Position numbers and translations under genes: made by a program. The notes under the pieces were generated by a model. That model saw only the letters and a program-made list of their open reading frames with translations, was not told where the DNA came from and did not search any database. A stretch of DNA of 64,000 nucleotides from positions 1 through 64,000 of the forward strand of contig NZ_SDKM01000022.1 in assembly GCF_004519545.1 (NCBI RefSeq), written 5' to 3'. Origin of the DNA: Nocardioides guangzhouensis (GTDB taxonomy: Bacteria; Actinomycetota; Actinomycetes; Propionibacteriales; Nocardioidaceae). Each line of letters opens with the position of its first letter. The first letter of the stretch is position 1. Shown one piece after another: positions 53,609 to 64,000 of this stretch.

Positions 53609-55846
53609 TCAGCCGGACGACTCGACGGTCGCCAGCAATGCATCCCGGACGGCGTGGGCCGCCTCGGCCGCCCGCCGCTCCCCCAACGCCCCGGCGTCTG
53701 CCTCCTGGACGTAGAACACGTCGACGGCCTGCGGTCCGAGCGTGGACACGTGGGCGGAACGGACCGAGATCTCGAGGTCGGCCAGCGCGGCGCAGACCAG
53801 GTGGACGACGCCGGGGCGGTCGTCCATGCGCACCTCCAGGACCGTCGCGGACCGCGAGGCCTCCGGGCGGACCGCGACGGTCGGCTCCAGCCGGGCCGCG
53901 GACGGGCGCGACAGACGTCCGCGGGCATCCACGCGTCCCTCGACGATCGCCTGGAGCCGTTGCCGCAGCACCGCCTCGTCGAGGTGCTGGTCACCGACCT
54001 CCCACACGGAGACGCCGATCCCGTCCTGGGTCCAGGCCCGGGCCGCGCGCACCGGCACCCGCTGCAGCGCCAGCATCGCCGCAGCGTCGGCGAGCAGGCC
54101 GACCCGGTCACCGGAGATCACGGTCACCCGGGCACCGTCGGGCGCCTCGTCGACGGACACCGCCACCGCCTTCGGGTCCTCGAGGACGGACACCGGCACC
54201 GGCACCTCCTGCTCGGTCTCCGTGCCGTCCGGCCCGGCGTCGGTGCCGAGCGCGACCCGACACCGAGCCGCCAGCTGGCGGACCAGCCCGGCCCGCCAGG
54301 AGGACCAGGCCTTCGTCGAAGCGGCCTTGGCGTCCGCCTCCGTGAGCGCGAGCAGCAGGTCGAGCACCTCGACCGAACCGAGCCGCGAGGCCACCGACTC
54401 CACGGTCGCCGGGTCCTCGGGGTCCCGGGTGGCCGCGACCTCCGACAGCAGCAGGTGGCGACGTACGAGCGTGCCGATGAGGTCGGTCTCGTGCGGCCCG
54501 AAGCCCATCCGGATGGCGATGTCGCGGGCGATCGGCTCCCCCGCCACGCTGTGCTCGGTGAGCTCGCCCTTGCCCACGTCGTGCAGCAGCGCCGCCACCA
54601 TGAGTACGTCGGCGCGCGCGACGTGGCGGATCAGCGCGGACGCCTCGATGCAGGTCTCGACGACGTGCCGGTCCACGGTGAACCGGTGGATGGCCGAGGC
54701 GTGCGGCAGCATCCGGATGCGGTCCCACTCGGGCAGCAGCCGCTCCAGGCCGCCGGTCTCCTCCAGCGTCTCCCAGACCTCGAGCAGCCCGCGGCCGGCG
54801 GCCAGCAGGCGCACGAACAGCTGCCGGGCCTCGTCCGGCCACGGCTCCGGCAGCGGCGGGCACTCCCGTACCAGCCGGGCGCTGGTGGCCGGGGCCAGCA
54901 CCGCGTCACGCTCGGCGGCCTCGGCCGCGGCACGGAGCAGCATCAGCGGGTCGGACTCCGGGCGGGCACTGCGTGTGAGCACGACCTCGCCGGAGGACAG
55001 CGCGATCCCGGGTGCAACCGGCGCGAGGTCGGGCCGACGGGGCCGGACCCCGGTCGGTCGGGCCAGCACCGCGTCGACGCGGCGCCAGGTGAGCCGGGAG
55101 ATGTGCGTGATCCGTCGACCGAGCTCGCGCACGTGGACCTGGGCGGCCACGTCGTCGGCCAGGCCGAGTCCGTCGGCGAGCGGCGCCCAGGCCTCCGGCC
55201 CGATCCGGTCACTGGACCGCCCCGCGATCCCCTGCACCAGGTCGCGGACGTCGAGCAACGACCGCCGGGCCCGCTCGAGCTCGGTGTGCGGGGCGTCGAC
55301 CAGCCAGGTCGCCACCAACGCCTTGAGCACGGTCGCGTCGCGCAGCCCACCCTGCGCCTCCTTGACGTCGGGCACCGAGGCGTGGGCGAGCTCACCCATC
55401 AGGTCGTGCCGCTGCCGCACCAGCGCCTTCAGCTCCGGCAGCCGGTGCCGGGCGTCGCGGCGCCACTCGGCGAGCATCGTGGTCCGCAGCCGGAGGGTCA
55501 GGCTGGGGTCGCCGGCGAGGTGGCGGGTGTCGAGCAGGCCGAGCGCGACCCGCAGGTCCTCGCGCGCGGCGGCCACGGTCTCGGTGAACGACCGGACCGC
55601 GTGGTCGAGGTTGGCGCCGGAGTCCCACAGCGGGTACCACACCTTCTCCGCCAGCGGACCGGGGTCGACCGCGTCGTCGTGGACCAGCACCACGTCGAGG
55701 TCGGAGTACGGCGCGAGCTCAGAGCGGCCGTACCCCCCGACGGCCACCAGCGCGGTGCCGGTGTCGGTGCCGCCGTGGTCGTCGTACGCGCCCGCGCACA
55801 GCGCGTCCGCCGCGGTGGCCCGAGCCTGGCGTTCGTGCGCCGTCAC
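53609..55846 (-). CDS. glnD: PII nucleotidyltransferase GlnD
   Basis: Bifunctional nitrogen sensor of 745 aa that modifies and demodifies PII on the T-loop Tyr. The nucleotidyltransferase domain (VAVGGYGRSELAPYSDLDVV), HD hydrolase domain (LMVAALLHDVGKGELTEHS) and two C-terminal ACT domains (VTVISGDRVGLLADAAAML; VRMDDRPGVVHLVCAALA) are all present. In Streptomyces the homologue adenylylates PII; whether this one uses ATP or UTP cannot be told. It begins 11 bp after the second PII gene. Confidence 0.95.
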   Translation of the reverse strand: MTAHERQARATAADALCAGAYDDHGGTDTGTALVAVGGYGRSELAPYSDLDVVLVHDDAVDPGPLAEKVWYPLWDSGANLDHAVRSFTETVAAAREDLRVALGLLDTRHLAGDPSLTLRLRTTMLAEWRRDARHRLPELKALVRQRHDLMGELAHASVPDVKEAQGGLRDATVLKALVATWLVDAPHTELERARRSLLDVRDLVQGIAGRSSDRIGPEAWAPLADGLGLADDVAAQVHVRELGRRITHISRLTWRRVDAVLARPTGVRPRRPDLAPVAPGIALSSGEVVLTRSARPESDPLMLLRAAAEAAERDAVLAPATSARLVRECPPLPEPWPDEARQLFVRLLAAGRGLLEVWETLEETGGLERLLPEWDRIRMLPHASAIHRFTVDRHVVETCIEASALIRHVARADVLMVAALLHDVGKGELTEHSVAGEPIARDIAIRMGFGPHETDLIGTLVRRHLLLSEVAATRDPEDPATVESVASRLGSVEVLDLLLALTEADAKAASTKAWSSWRAGLVRQLAARCRVALGTDAGPDGTETEQEVPVPVSVLEDPKAVAVSVDEAPDGARVTVISGDRVGLLADAAAMLALQRVPVRAARAWTQDGIGVSVWEVGDQHLDEAVLRQRLQAIVEGRVDARGRLSRPSAARLEPTVAVRPEASRSATVLEVRMDDRPGVVHLVCAALADLEISVRSAHVSTLGPQAVDVFYVQEADAGALGERRAAEAAHAVRDALLATVESSG

Positions 55847-55856
55847 GACGAACCCC

Positions 55857-58102
<2,246 letters not shown>

Positions 58103-58252
58103 GGGACCTCCAGAAAGGCTTCACGGGGGCAGTGGACCCGCGCCGACGGCTCTGTCGAGGCGGCCCCCCACCCGATTGGTGAAACCCTCGCGGCCCGACA
58201 TTTCGACGTCGGTGCCGCTTTGTTGCGCGCAGGCAACGAGTTCCCGGCTTGT

Positions 58253-58268
58253 GTTACTTCCGTGTGAA
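58253..58268 (-). promoter_or_regulatory. Possible GlnR-type site upstream of amt
   Basis: GTTACTTCCGTGTGAAC (starting 58253) resembles half of the GlnR box gTnAC-n6-GaAAC, but with imperfect spacing, about 150 bp upstream of the amt start. GlnR is the usual activator of amt-glnK-glnD in actinobacteria. Weak match, offered as a candidate. Confidence 0.25.
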
Positions 58269-58276
58269 CGGCGCGC

Positions 58277-59434
58277 TCAGCCGAGCAGCGCGTCGACGAA
58301 CGCCTCGGGGTCGAACGGCGCCAGGTCGTCAGGACCCTCGCCGAGGCCGACCAGCTTGACGGGTACGCCGAGCTCCCGCTGCACGGCGACCACGATCCCG
58401 CCCTTGGCCGAGCCGTCCAGCTTGGTGAGCACGATGCCGGTCACGTCGACGACCTCGGAGAAGACGCGGGCCTGGATCATGCCGTTCTGGCCGGTGGTGG
58501 CGTCGAGCACGAGCAGCACCTCGGTCACCGGTGCCTGCTTCTCGATCACCCGCTTGACCTTGCCGAGCTCGTCCATGAGGCCGGCCTTGTTCTGCAGCCG
58601 GCCGGCGGTGTCGACCAGCACCACGTCGTACGAGCCGTCGACGCCCTGCTTGACCGCCTCGAAGGCGACGCTGGCCGGGTCGGAGCCCTCGGGCCCGCGG
58701 ATCACGGGTACGCCGACGCGCTCGCCCCACGTGGCCAGCTGCTCGACGGCGGCGGCCCGGAAGGTGTCGGCGGCGCCGAGCACGGCGCGGCGGTCCTCGG
58801 CGACCAGGATGCGGCCGATCTTCCCGACGGTGGTGGTCTTGCCGGCGCCGTTGACGCCGACCACGAGCACCACGCCGGGCTTGCCGTCGTCGCCGCTGAT
58901 CCCCAGCCGCCGGTCCATCGCCGGGTCGACCAGGCTGACCAGCTCCTCGCGGAGGACCTCACGCGGGGAGGCGGAGCCGCCGCCCTCGACCCGCAGCCGG
59001 GTGCGCAGCTTCTCGACCAGCTCCTGCGTCGGGGCGACGCCGACATCCGCGGTGAGCAGCGTGTCCTCGATGTCCTCCCACGTGTCCTCGTCGAGGCGGT
59101 CCCGCGACAGCAGGGCGAGCAGACCCTTGCCGAGCCCGCTCTGGGACCGGGAGAGCCGCTGGCGGAGGCGGACCAGCCGGCTCGCCGTACCCTCCGGCTT
59201 CTCGAGCACCGGCGGCGCCGGTGCCTCCTCGACCTCGACCGGCGCCTCCGGTGCCGCGACCGCCTCCGGCGGCGCCTCGGGCGCCTCGGTGGGCTCGGTA
59301 GGCGCGATGACGTCCGTCGTGCCGCGCTGCGGGGCGGTCTTGCGGCGCCGGCTGCCGACCAGCCCGACCACGACGGCCACGCCGACCAGCAGGATCGCGA
59401 TGATCAGGAGGAGCCAGTCACCCAGGAAGTCCAT
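58277..59434 (-). CDS. ftsY: Signal recognition particle receptor FtsY
   Basis: SRP receptor GTPase of 385 aa that docks Ffh-ribosome complexes at the membrane. An N-terminal membrane segment (LLLIIAILLVGVAVVVGLVG) and a Glu/Pro/Ala-rich linker are followed by the NG domain: VVGVNGAGKTTTVGKIGRIL, DTAGRLQNKAGLM and TKLDGSAKGGIVVA. ATG 59434 gives the membrane anchor. Ffh, its partner, is 7 kb downstream. Confidence 0.96.
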   Translation of the reverse strand: MDFLGDWLLLIIAILLVGVAVVVGLVGSRRRKTAPQRGTTDVIAPTEPTEAPEAPPEAVAAPEAPVEVEEAPAPPVLEKPEGTASRLVRLRQRLSRSQSGLGKGLLALLSRDRLDEDTWEDIEDTLLTADVGVAPTQELVEKLRTRLRVEGGGSASPREVLREELVSLVDPAMDRRLGISGDDGKPGVVLVVGVNGAGKTTTVGKIGRILVAEDRRAVLGAADTFRAAAVEQLATWGERVGVPVIRGPEGSDPASVAFEAVKQGVDGSYDVVLVDTAGRLQNKAGLMDELGKVKRVIEKQAPVTEVLLVLDATTGQNGMIQARVFSEVVDVTGIVLTKLDGSAKGGIVVAVQRELGVPVKLVGLGEGPDDLAPFDPEAFVDALLG

Positions 59435-59554
59435 GGGCCAATCCCACCACAGGGGTACGGCGCGCAAGAAATGGCCGCTCGGCGCACCGGACCTGGCCGA
59501 TCGGCGCCCGCCATGTCACCCGGCCCGGCCCGCCGTCTCGGACGATTCGGTGGG

Positions 59555-59746
59555 TCAGCGACGGTTGTCGGCGAAGTCCTCGTCGAGGGTGGGGACCGCG
59601 TCGACTGCCCTGGTCATCGCCTCGCCCATCCACGGGGCACCGGGGACGTCCTCGCCGCGGTGCGGGTACGCGACGTACACGACGACGACGGCGGCGAGGA
59701 GCAGGATGACCAGCATCGTGAGCACGATGGCCAGCACGGGAATCAC
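59555..59746 (-). CDS. Small single-pass membrane protein
   Basis: 63 aa: an N-terminal membrane helix (VLAIVLTMLVILLLAAVVVV) and an acidic tail with PHRGEDVPGAPWMGEAMTR. Similar short proteins lie between smc and ftsY in related actinobacteria. No function is known. It stands 120 bp upstream of ftsY. Confidence 0.75.
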   Translation of the reverse strand: MIPVLAIVLTMLVILLLAAVVVVYVAYPHRGEDVPGAPWMGEAMTRAVDAVPTLDEDFADNRR

Positions 59747-59846
59747 CTCGAGAAGTGCAGTGGGCGGCTACACCTTCGAGACTGCCAGATCCGGCGGCCG
59801 CTGCCAAAACGGGCCAGAATGCGTCCGGTAACAGGACGCCAGCGCC

Positions 59847-60299
59847 TCAGGAGCGCAGCAGCGGCTGGATCGCGGCCCGGACCTCGGCCGGCATCGGGGT
59901 GACCGGGCGGGCCGGGTCGGTGTTGTCGACGTACACGTGCACGAACCGGCCCTCGGCCGCGGCCTCGGCTCCGCTGCCCTCCGGGTCGCCCTGGAACAGC
60001 CCGACCCGGTAGACCACCGACGAGGTGCCGATCTTGTCGACCACGACGCCGAGGTCGACCGGCTCGGGGTAGCCGATCTCGGCGAAGTAGCGGCAGCCGA
60101 CCTCGGCCACCACGCCGATCGCGGGGAGGTCCCGGACGTCGGTGCCGAGCGCCTCGGCGAGGTGGTTGTTGACCACGGTGTCGATGAGCTCGAAGTAGCG
60201 GGCGTTGTTCATGTGCCCGTAGACGTCGATGTCCGCCCAGCGGGTGGTGACCCGCTCCCAGTGGGGGTACTCGTCGCGGGTCGGGCGCGGTGCCGGCAC
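59847..60299 (-). CDS. Acyl-CoA thioesterase (4HBT hotdog family)
   Basis: 150-aa hotdog enzyme hydrolysing an acyl-CoA or aromatic acyl-CoA thioester. The hallmark TRWADIDVYGHMNNARYFEL carries the catalytic Asp of the 4HBT family. Its ATG overlaps the smc stop by one base. The substrate cannot be inferred; co-transcription with smc is likely. Confidence 0.88.
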   Translation of the reverse strand: MPAPRPTRDEYPHWERVTTRWADIDVYGHMNNARYFELIDTVVNNHLAEALGTDVRDLPAIGVVAEVGCRYFAEIGYPEPVDLGVVVDKIGTSSVVYRVGLFQGDPEGSGAEAAAEGRFVHVYVDNTDPARPVTPMPAEVRAAIQPLLRS

Positions 60300-63200
60300 T
60301 ACGCCGGCTCCGCGTCGCGCAGCCGCTGCGAGATCACCGCGGAGACGCCGTCGCCGCGCATGGTCACGCCGTACAGCGCGTCGCCGACCTCCATGGTCCG
60401 CTTCTGGTGGGTGATCACGAGCAGCTGGGAGTTCTCGCGCAGCTCCTCGTAGATCTCCAGCAAGCGGCCCAGGTTGGTGTCGTCGAGCGCCGCCTCGACC
60501 TCGTCGAGGATGTAGAACGGCGACGGACGGGCCTTGAACAGCGCCACCAGGAACGCCACCGCGACCAGGGACCGCTCGCCACCGGAGAGCAGCGAGAGGC
60601 GCTTGACCTTCTTGCCCGGTGGGCGGGCCTCGACCTCGACGCCGGTCGACAGCATGTCGGAGGGGTCGGTGAGCACGAGCTTGCCCTCGCCGCCCGGGAA
60701 CAGCCGCTTGAAGACGTGGTCGAAGGCGACCCGGACGTCCTCCCAGGCCTCGGTGAACACCTGCTCCACGCGGGCGTCGACCTCGCGCACGATGTCGAGC
60801 AGGTCGCGCCGGGTCTTCTTGAGGTCCTCGAGCTGCTCGGTGAGGAACTTGTGCCGCTCCTCCATCGCCGAGAACTCCTCGAGCGCGAGCGGGTTGACCT
60901 TGCCCAGCATGGTCAGGGCCCGCTCCGCGGCCCGCAGCCGCTTGACCTGCTCCTCGCGGACGTACGGCGTGGGCTCGGGCTCGTCGGCGCCCTCCTCGAC
61001 CTCGCCGGTGAACGGCACCAGCGCGTCGGGGCCGTAGTCGGCGGCCAGCGCGTCGGGGTCGAGGCCGAGCTCCTCCAGCGCCCGCTCCTCGAGCTGCTCG
61101 ATCCGCATGCGCTGCTGGGTGCGGGCCATCTCGTCGCGGTGGACCGAGTTGACCAGCTCGTCGTGCTCGCGCCCGAGGTCGCGCAGCCGCGTGCGTACGT
61201 CGAGCAGGTCGGCCTCGCGCCCGGACCGGGCCTGCTCGACGCGGCTACGGGCGGCGGCTGCCTGGCCGATGGAGGCCTCCAGCCGGCCCAGCACGATGCC
61301 GACGCCGACACCGACGGCCTCGGCGGCCCGGCCCTCGCGGAGCAGCCGCTCGCGGCGCTCGGCGGCACGGGCCCGAGCCTCGCGCTCCTGGCGGGCGGCC
61401 CGTAGCAGCGAGTCGGCACGACCGTGCAGCGCGCGAGCCCGCTCCTCGGCGGTGCGCAGCGCGAGGCGCGCGTCCATCTCACCCTGCCGGGCGGCGCGCG
61501 CGGCCTCGGTCAGCCGTTCGCGCTCGGTGGTGTCGGGCTCCTCGTCGGGGGCGTCCTCGGCGGTGGCCAGCCGGGACTCGAGCTCGGCGAGGCCGGCCAG
61601 GTCTCGCTCGTGCGCCTCCTCGGCGGTGGCGATCGCCTTCTCCAGCCGCTCGGCCTCGCCGCGGGCGGCCCGCCCCTGCGAGCCGTACTGGCCGAGCTCC
61701 TCGGCCACCGCGGCCAGCGTCGCGTCGGACTCGTGCAGCTTCGCGAGCGCGACGTCGACCCGCTTCTGGGCGTCGAGCCGCTCGGACTCCAGCCGCGAGG
61801 TCTCGAAGGTCAGCCGCTCCCCCTCGGCGGTGGCCTCGGCGAGCGACTCGGCGGCCTCGTCGACCGCCGCCTGCACCTCGATCAGCGACGGCTGCGCGGA
61901 CGATCCTCCGGAGGCGAAGTGGGCACCGAGCAGGTCGCCCTCCCGGGTGACCGCGACGACGTCGGGGAAGTCGCCGACCAGCGACCGGGCGGCCGGCAGG
62001 TCGTCGACCACGGCGACCTTGAACAGCAGGCGGGTGAGCGCCGGGCGCACCGTGTCGGGCGCCTCCACCACGTCGACGGCGTACGTCGCGTGGCCGGGCA
62101 GCCCCGGCCAGTCGCCGTCGGCGGCGGGCGAGCCGCCGAGCAGCAGCCCGGCCCGGCCGAGGTCGTCGCCCTTGAGGTGCTCGATGGCGCCGAGCGCGGC
62201 CGCGGCGTCGGCGACGGCGACCGCGTCGGCCGCGGACCCGAGGGCCCCGGCGATCGCGGCCTCGTAGCCGGTGCGGACCGAGAGCAGCGCGGCCACCGAG
62301 CCGAGCAGGCCGGAGACCTGGTCGGAGGCGGCCAGCAGCGCTCCGGCGCCGTCCTTGCGGTTGAGGCCCATCTCGAGGGCTTCCTTGCGGGCGATCAGCG
62401 TGCTGCGCTGGCGGTCGGCCTGGGTGGCGGCCTCGCGGGCCTTGGCCAGGCGCTCCTCGAGGTCGGAGAGCACCGCGACCGCGGCCTCGTGCTCGGCGTC
62501 GAGTCCCTCCTCGCCGGCGTCGAGGCCGGCGACCCTGGTCTCGAGGGCGGTGAAGTCCCGCTGGGCACGCTCCAGCCGGGCCAGTGCGTCCTGGCGCGCC
62601 TGCCTGAGACGGCCCACCTCGTCGTCGGCCGCGGCGGCGCGGGACTTGAGCGCGTTGACCTGGCCGTGCAGCCGGGCCAGGCCCTCGCGGCGGTCGGCCG
62701 CCGCGCGCTGCAGCCCGGCCACGCGACGGTCCTCCTCGGCGGCGGCGTCCTCGGCACTCCTCCGGGCGGTGACCGCGTCGTCCATGGCGGTGCGCTGCGC
62801 CTCGACCTCGGCCGCGATCCGGGCCTCCTGCTCCCGGACCCGCTCGGCCTCGGCCTCCAGCTCCTCGGGGTCGCGGCCGCCACGGCCGCCGCTGTCCTCG
62901 GCGGTGCCGGCGGCGTTGCGGACCCGCTCGGCGGCCAGCGACTGGGTGCCACGCAGCCGCTCGCGCAGCCCGGAGAGGGCGAACCAGGTCTCCTGCGCCC
63001 TGGCCAGCGCGGGCAGGTCCTCGCGCAGGGCGGCCTCCAGCGACGCCTCCTGCTCGCGGGTGCGGGCGACCTCCGCCTCCACCTGCTCGCGGCGCTGGAC
63101 CAGGATCGACTCGTCGGCCATCTCCTGCTCGAGCGAGGTGCGGGCGGTCACCAGGTCGTCGGCGAGCAGGCGGGCGCGGGCGTCGCGCACGTCGGCCTGC

Positions 63201-63853
63201 ACGGTGGCAGCCTTGCGGGCCACCTCCGCCTGCCGGCCCAGCGGCTTGAGCTGCCGCCGGATCTCGGAGAGCAGGTCGCCCAGTCGGGTCAGGTTGCCCT
63301 CGGTGGAGTCCAGCTTGCGGAGCGCCTTCTCCTTGCGCTTGCGGTGCTTGAGGACACCGGCCGCCTCCTCGATGAAGCCGCGCCGGTCCTCGGGGGTCGC
63401 GTGCAGGATCGAGTCGAGCTGGCCCTGCCCGACGATCACGTGCATCTCGCGGCCGATGCCGGAGTCGGAGAGGAGCTCCTGGACGTCGAGCAGCCGGCAG
63501 GCGTTGCCGTTGATGGCGTACTCGGAGCCGCCGTTGCGGAACATCGTGCGGCTGATCGTCACCTCGGCGTACTCGATCGGGAGCGCGCCGTCGCTGTTGT
63601 CGATGGTCAGCTGGACCTCGGCCCGGCCCAGCGGCGGGCGGCCGGAGGTGCCGGCGAAGATGACGTCCTCCATCTTGCCGCCGCGCAGCGACTTGGCGCC
63701 CTGCTCGCCCATCACCCAGGCCAGCGCGTCGACCACGTTGGACTTGCCGGAGCCGTTGGGGCCGACGATGCAGGTGATGCCCGGCTCTAGCTGGAGCGTC
63801 GTCGAGGACGCGAAGGACTTGAACCCCTTGAGGGTCAGGCTCTTCAGGTACAC
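60299..63853 (-). CDS. smc: Chromosome segregation protein SMC
   Basis: Condensin ATPase of 1184 aa. The head has Walker A GPNGSGKSNVVDALAWV (about 32-48) and, at the C-terminal end, the signature LSGGERSLVAVAFLVAL and Walker B FYILDEVEAALDD. Two coiled-coil arms (Glu/Ala/Arg-rich) surround the hinge domain near residues 510-650 (SGLLGSVAALLSVRTGYEAA; VAVTREGDLLGAHFASGG). Complete and in frame. The 147 bp upstream to the window edge contain no supportable gene. Confidence 0.97.
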   Translation of the reverse strand: MYLKSLTLKGFKSFASSTTLQLEPGITCIVGPNGSGKSNVVDALAWVMGEQGAKSLRGGKMEDVIFAGTSGRPPLGRAEVQLTIDNSDGALPIEYAEVTISRTMFRNGGSEYAINGNACRLLDVQELLSDSGIGREMHVIVGQGQLDSILHATPEDRRGFIEEAAGVLKHRKRKEKALRKLDSTEGNLTRLGDLLSEIRRQLKPLGRQAEVARKAATVQADVRDARARLLADDLVTARTSLEQEMADESILVQRREQVEAEVARTREQEASLEAALREDLPALARAQETWFALSGLRERLRGTQSLAAERVRNAAGTAEDSGGRGGRDPEELEAEAERVREQEARIAAEVEAQRTAMDDAVTARRSAEDAAAEEDRRVAGLQRAAADRREGLARLHGQVNALKSRAAAADDEVGRLRQARQDALARLERAQRDFTALETRVAGLDAGEEGLDAEHEAAVAVLSDLEERLAKAREAATQADRQRSTLIARKEALEMGLNRKDGAGALLAASDQVSGLLGSVAALLSVRTGYEAAIAGALGSAADAVAVADAAAALGAIEHLKGDDLGRAGLLLGGSPAADGDWPGLPGHATYAVDVVEAPDTVRPALTRLLFKVAVVDDLPAARSLVGDFPDVVAVTREGDLLGAHFASGGSSAQPSLIEVQAAVDEAAESLAEATAEGERLTFETSRLESERLDAQKRVDVALAKLHESDATLAAVAEELGQYGSQGRAARGEAERLEKAIATAEEAHERDLAGLAELESRLATAEDAPDEEPDTTERERLTEAARAARQGEMDARLALRTAEERARALHGRADSLLRAARQEREARARAAERRERLLREGRAAEAVGVGVGIVLGRLEASIGQAAAARSRVEQARSGREADLLDVRTRLRDLGREHDELVNSVHRDEMARTQQRMRIEQLEERALEELGLDPDALAADYGPDALVPFTGEVEEGADEPEPTPYVREEQVKRLRAAERALTMLGKVNPLALEEFSAMEERHKFLTEQLEDLKKTRRDLLDIVREVDARVEQVFTEAWEDVRVAFDHVFKRLFPGGEGKLVLTDPSDMLSTGVEVEARPPGKKVKRLSLLSGGERSLVAVAFLVALFKARPSPFYILDEVEAALDDTNLGRLLEIYEELRENSQLLVITHQKRTMEVGDALYGVTMRGDGVSAVISQRLRDAEPA

Positions 63854-64000
63854 GGGATGGGACTCCTCGGCGGCGGCGTCATCGGTGCTGGACGACGATT
63901 CTCGGTGAGCGCCGTGGGGAAGGTCAGCGCGGGTCAGGTTACACGGGGAGAGGACCCGGATCCGGCATCCTCGACAGGTGGCCGCGGGACGCGTCGTGAC

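Noticed and set aside
61424..63790. Very long open frame opposite smc
   Set aside because: Antisense shadow of smc coiled-coil codons; Leu/Gly/Arg-rich, no recognisable motif and no ribosome-binding site.
63854..64000. Possible 3' end of an upstream gene before smc
   Set aside because: No frame with convincing protein sequence or stop placement could be followed to the window edge.

Overview
The window is GC-rich throughout (roughly 70%), uses many GTG/TTG starts and carries a classic high-GC Gram-positive gene order. Read on the minus strand it runs smc, a thioesterase, ftsY, amt, two PII genes, glnD, ffh, [insertions], rpsP, khpA, rimM, trmD, rplS, lepB, rnhB, a DUF2469 gene, a YraN gene, a YifB/ComM-like gene, dprA, xerC, [M23 peptidase], rpsB, tsf, pyrH, frr, cdsA, rlmN. 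That order, an actinobacterial C-terminal domain on ribosomal protein S2, twin-arginine lipoproteins and the palindromic repeat content point to an actinobacterium, most likely Nocardioides or a close relative. This is an inference; there is no rRNA gene in the window to settle it.

Layout. 1-5.5 kb: a polyamine module (potA end, potD, a divergent AsnC-type regulator, an FAD amine oxidoreductase), then a LOG-like protein and a VOC protein. 5.5-9.4 kb: UDP-glucose dehydrogenase, a GT4 glycosyltransferase and rlmN. 9.5-11.2 kb: a CorA-type channel and an FMN-binding protein. 11.4-27.8 kb: the conserved translation, envelope and recombination block, interrupted only by a secreted M23 protein. 28-39.6 kb: accessory chromosomal genes (SPFH protein, Tat-exported sulfatase, amidohydrolase, GH3 beta-glucosidase with a divergent ROK regulator, hotdog protein, methyltransferase, hydrolase-LuxR fusion) separated by hairpin-forming dispersed repeats. 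39.7-50.2 kb: an NYN-domain gene followed by a 10.15 kb integrative element. 50.2-64 kb: ffh, a subtilase, the nitrogen-control cluster glnD/PII/PII/amt, ftsY and smc.

The most notable structure is the integrative element. Its tyrosine integrase sits at one end, next to ffh (SRP54). A 14-bp exact direct repeat (40057-40070 and 50211-50224), which extends to 19 bp with one mismatch, is the 3' end of ffh itself. The far copy still encodes the last ffh codons F-S-K-F-L-K-stop, and that stop overlaps the GTG of the NYN gene. Before insertion, ffh and the NYN gene were therefore a translationally coupled pair; the element restored the ffh reading frame with its own end and carried the NYN gene 10 kb away. 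The element holds a tightly overlapped minus-strand gene set next to the integrase and cargo: a K+ channel, a DUF2971 protein of lower GC, a collagen-like membrane protein, a membrane-tethered thermonuclease-Excalibur protein and a secreted Excalibur protein. No relaxase, FtsK-type translocase or phage structural gene was seen.

Other points of interest: TrmD fused to two GNAT acetyltransferase domains; S2 with a long Ala/Glu linker and an extra C-terminal domain; several families of palindromic intergenic repeats, two of which occur twice as a fixed side-by-side pair; and a 22-bp tandem repeat found at two convergent gene ends, one of which has run into the reading frame of the M23 protein.
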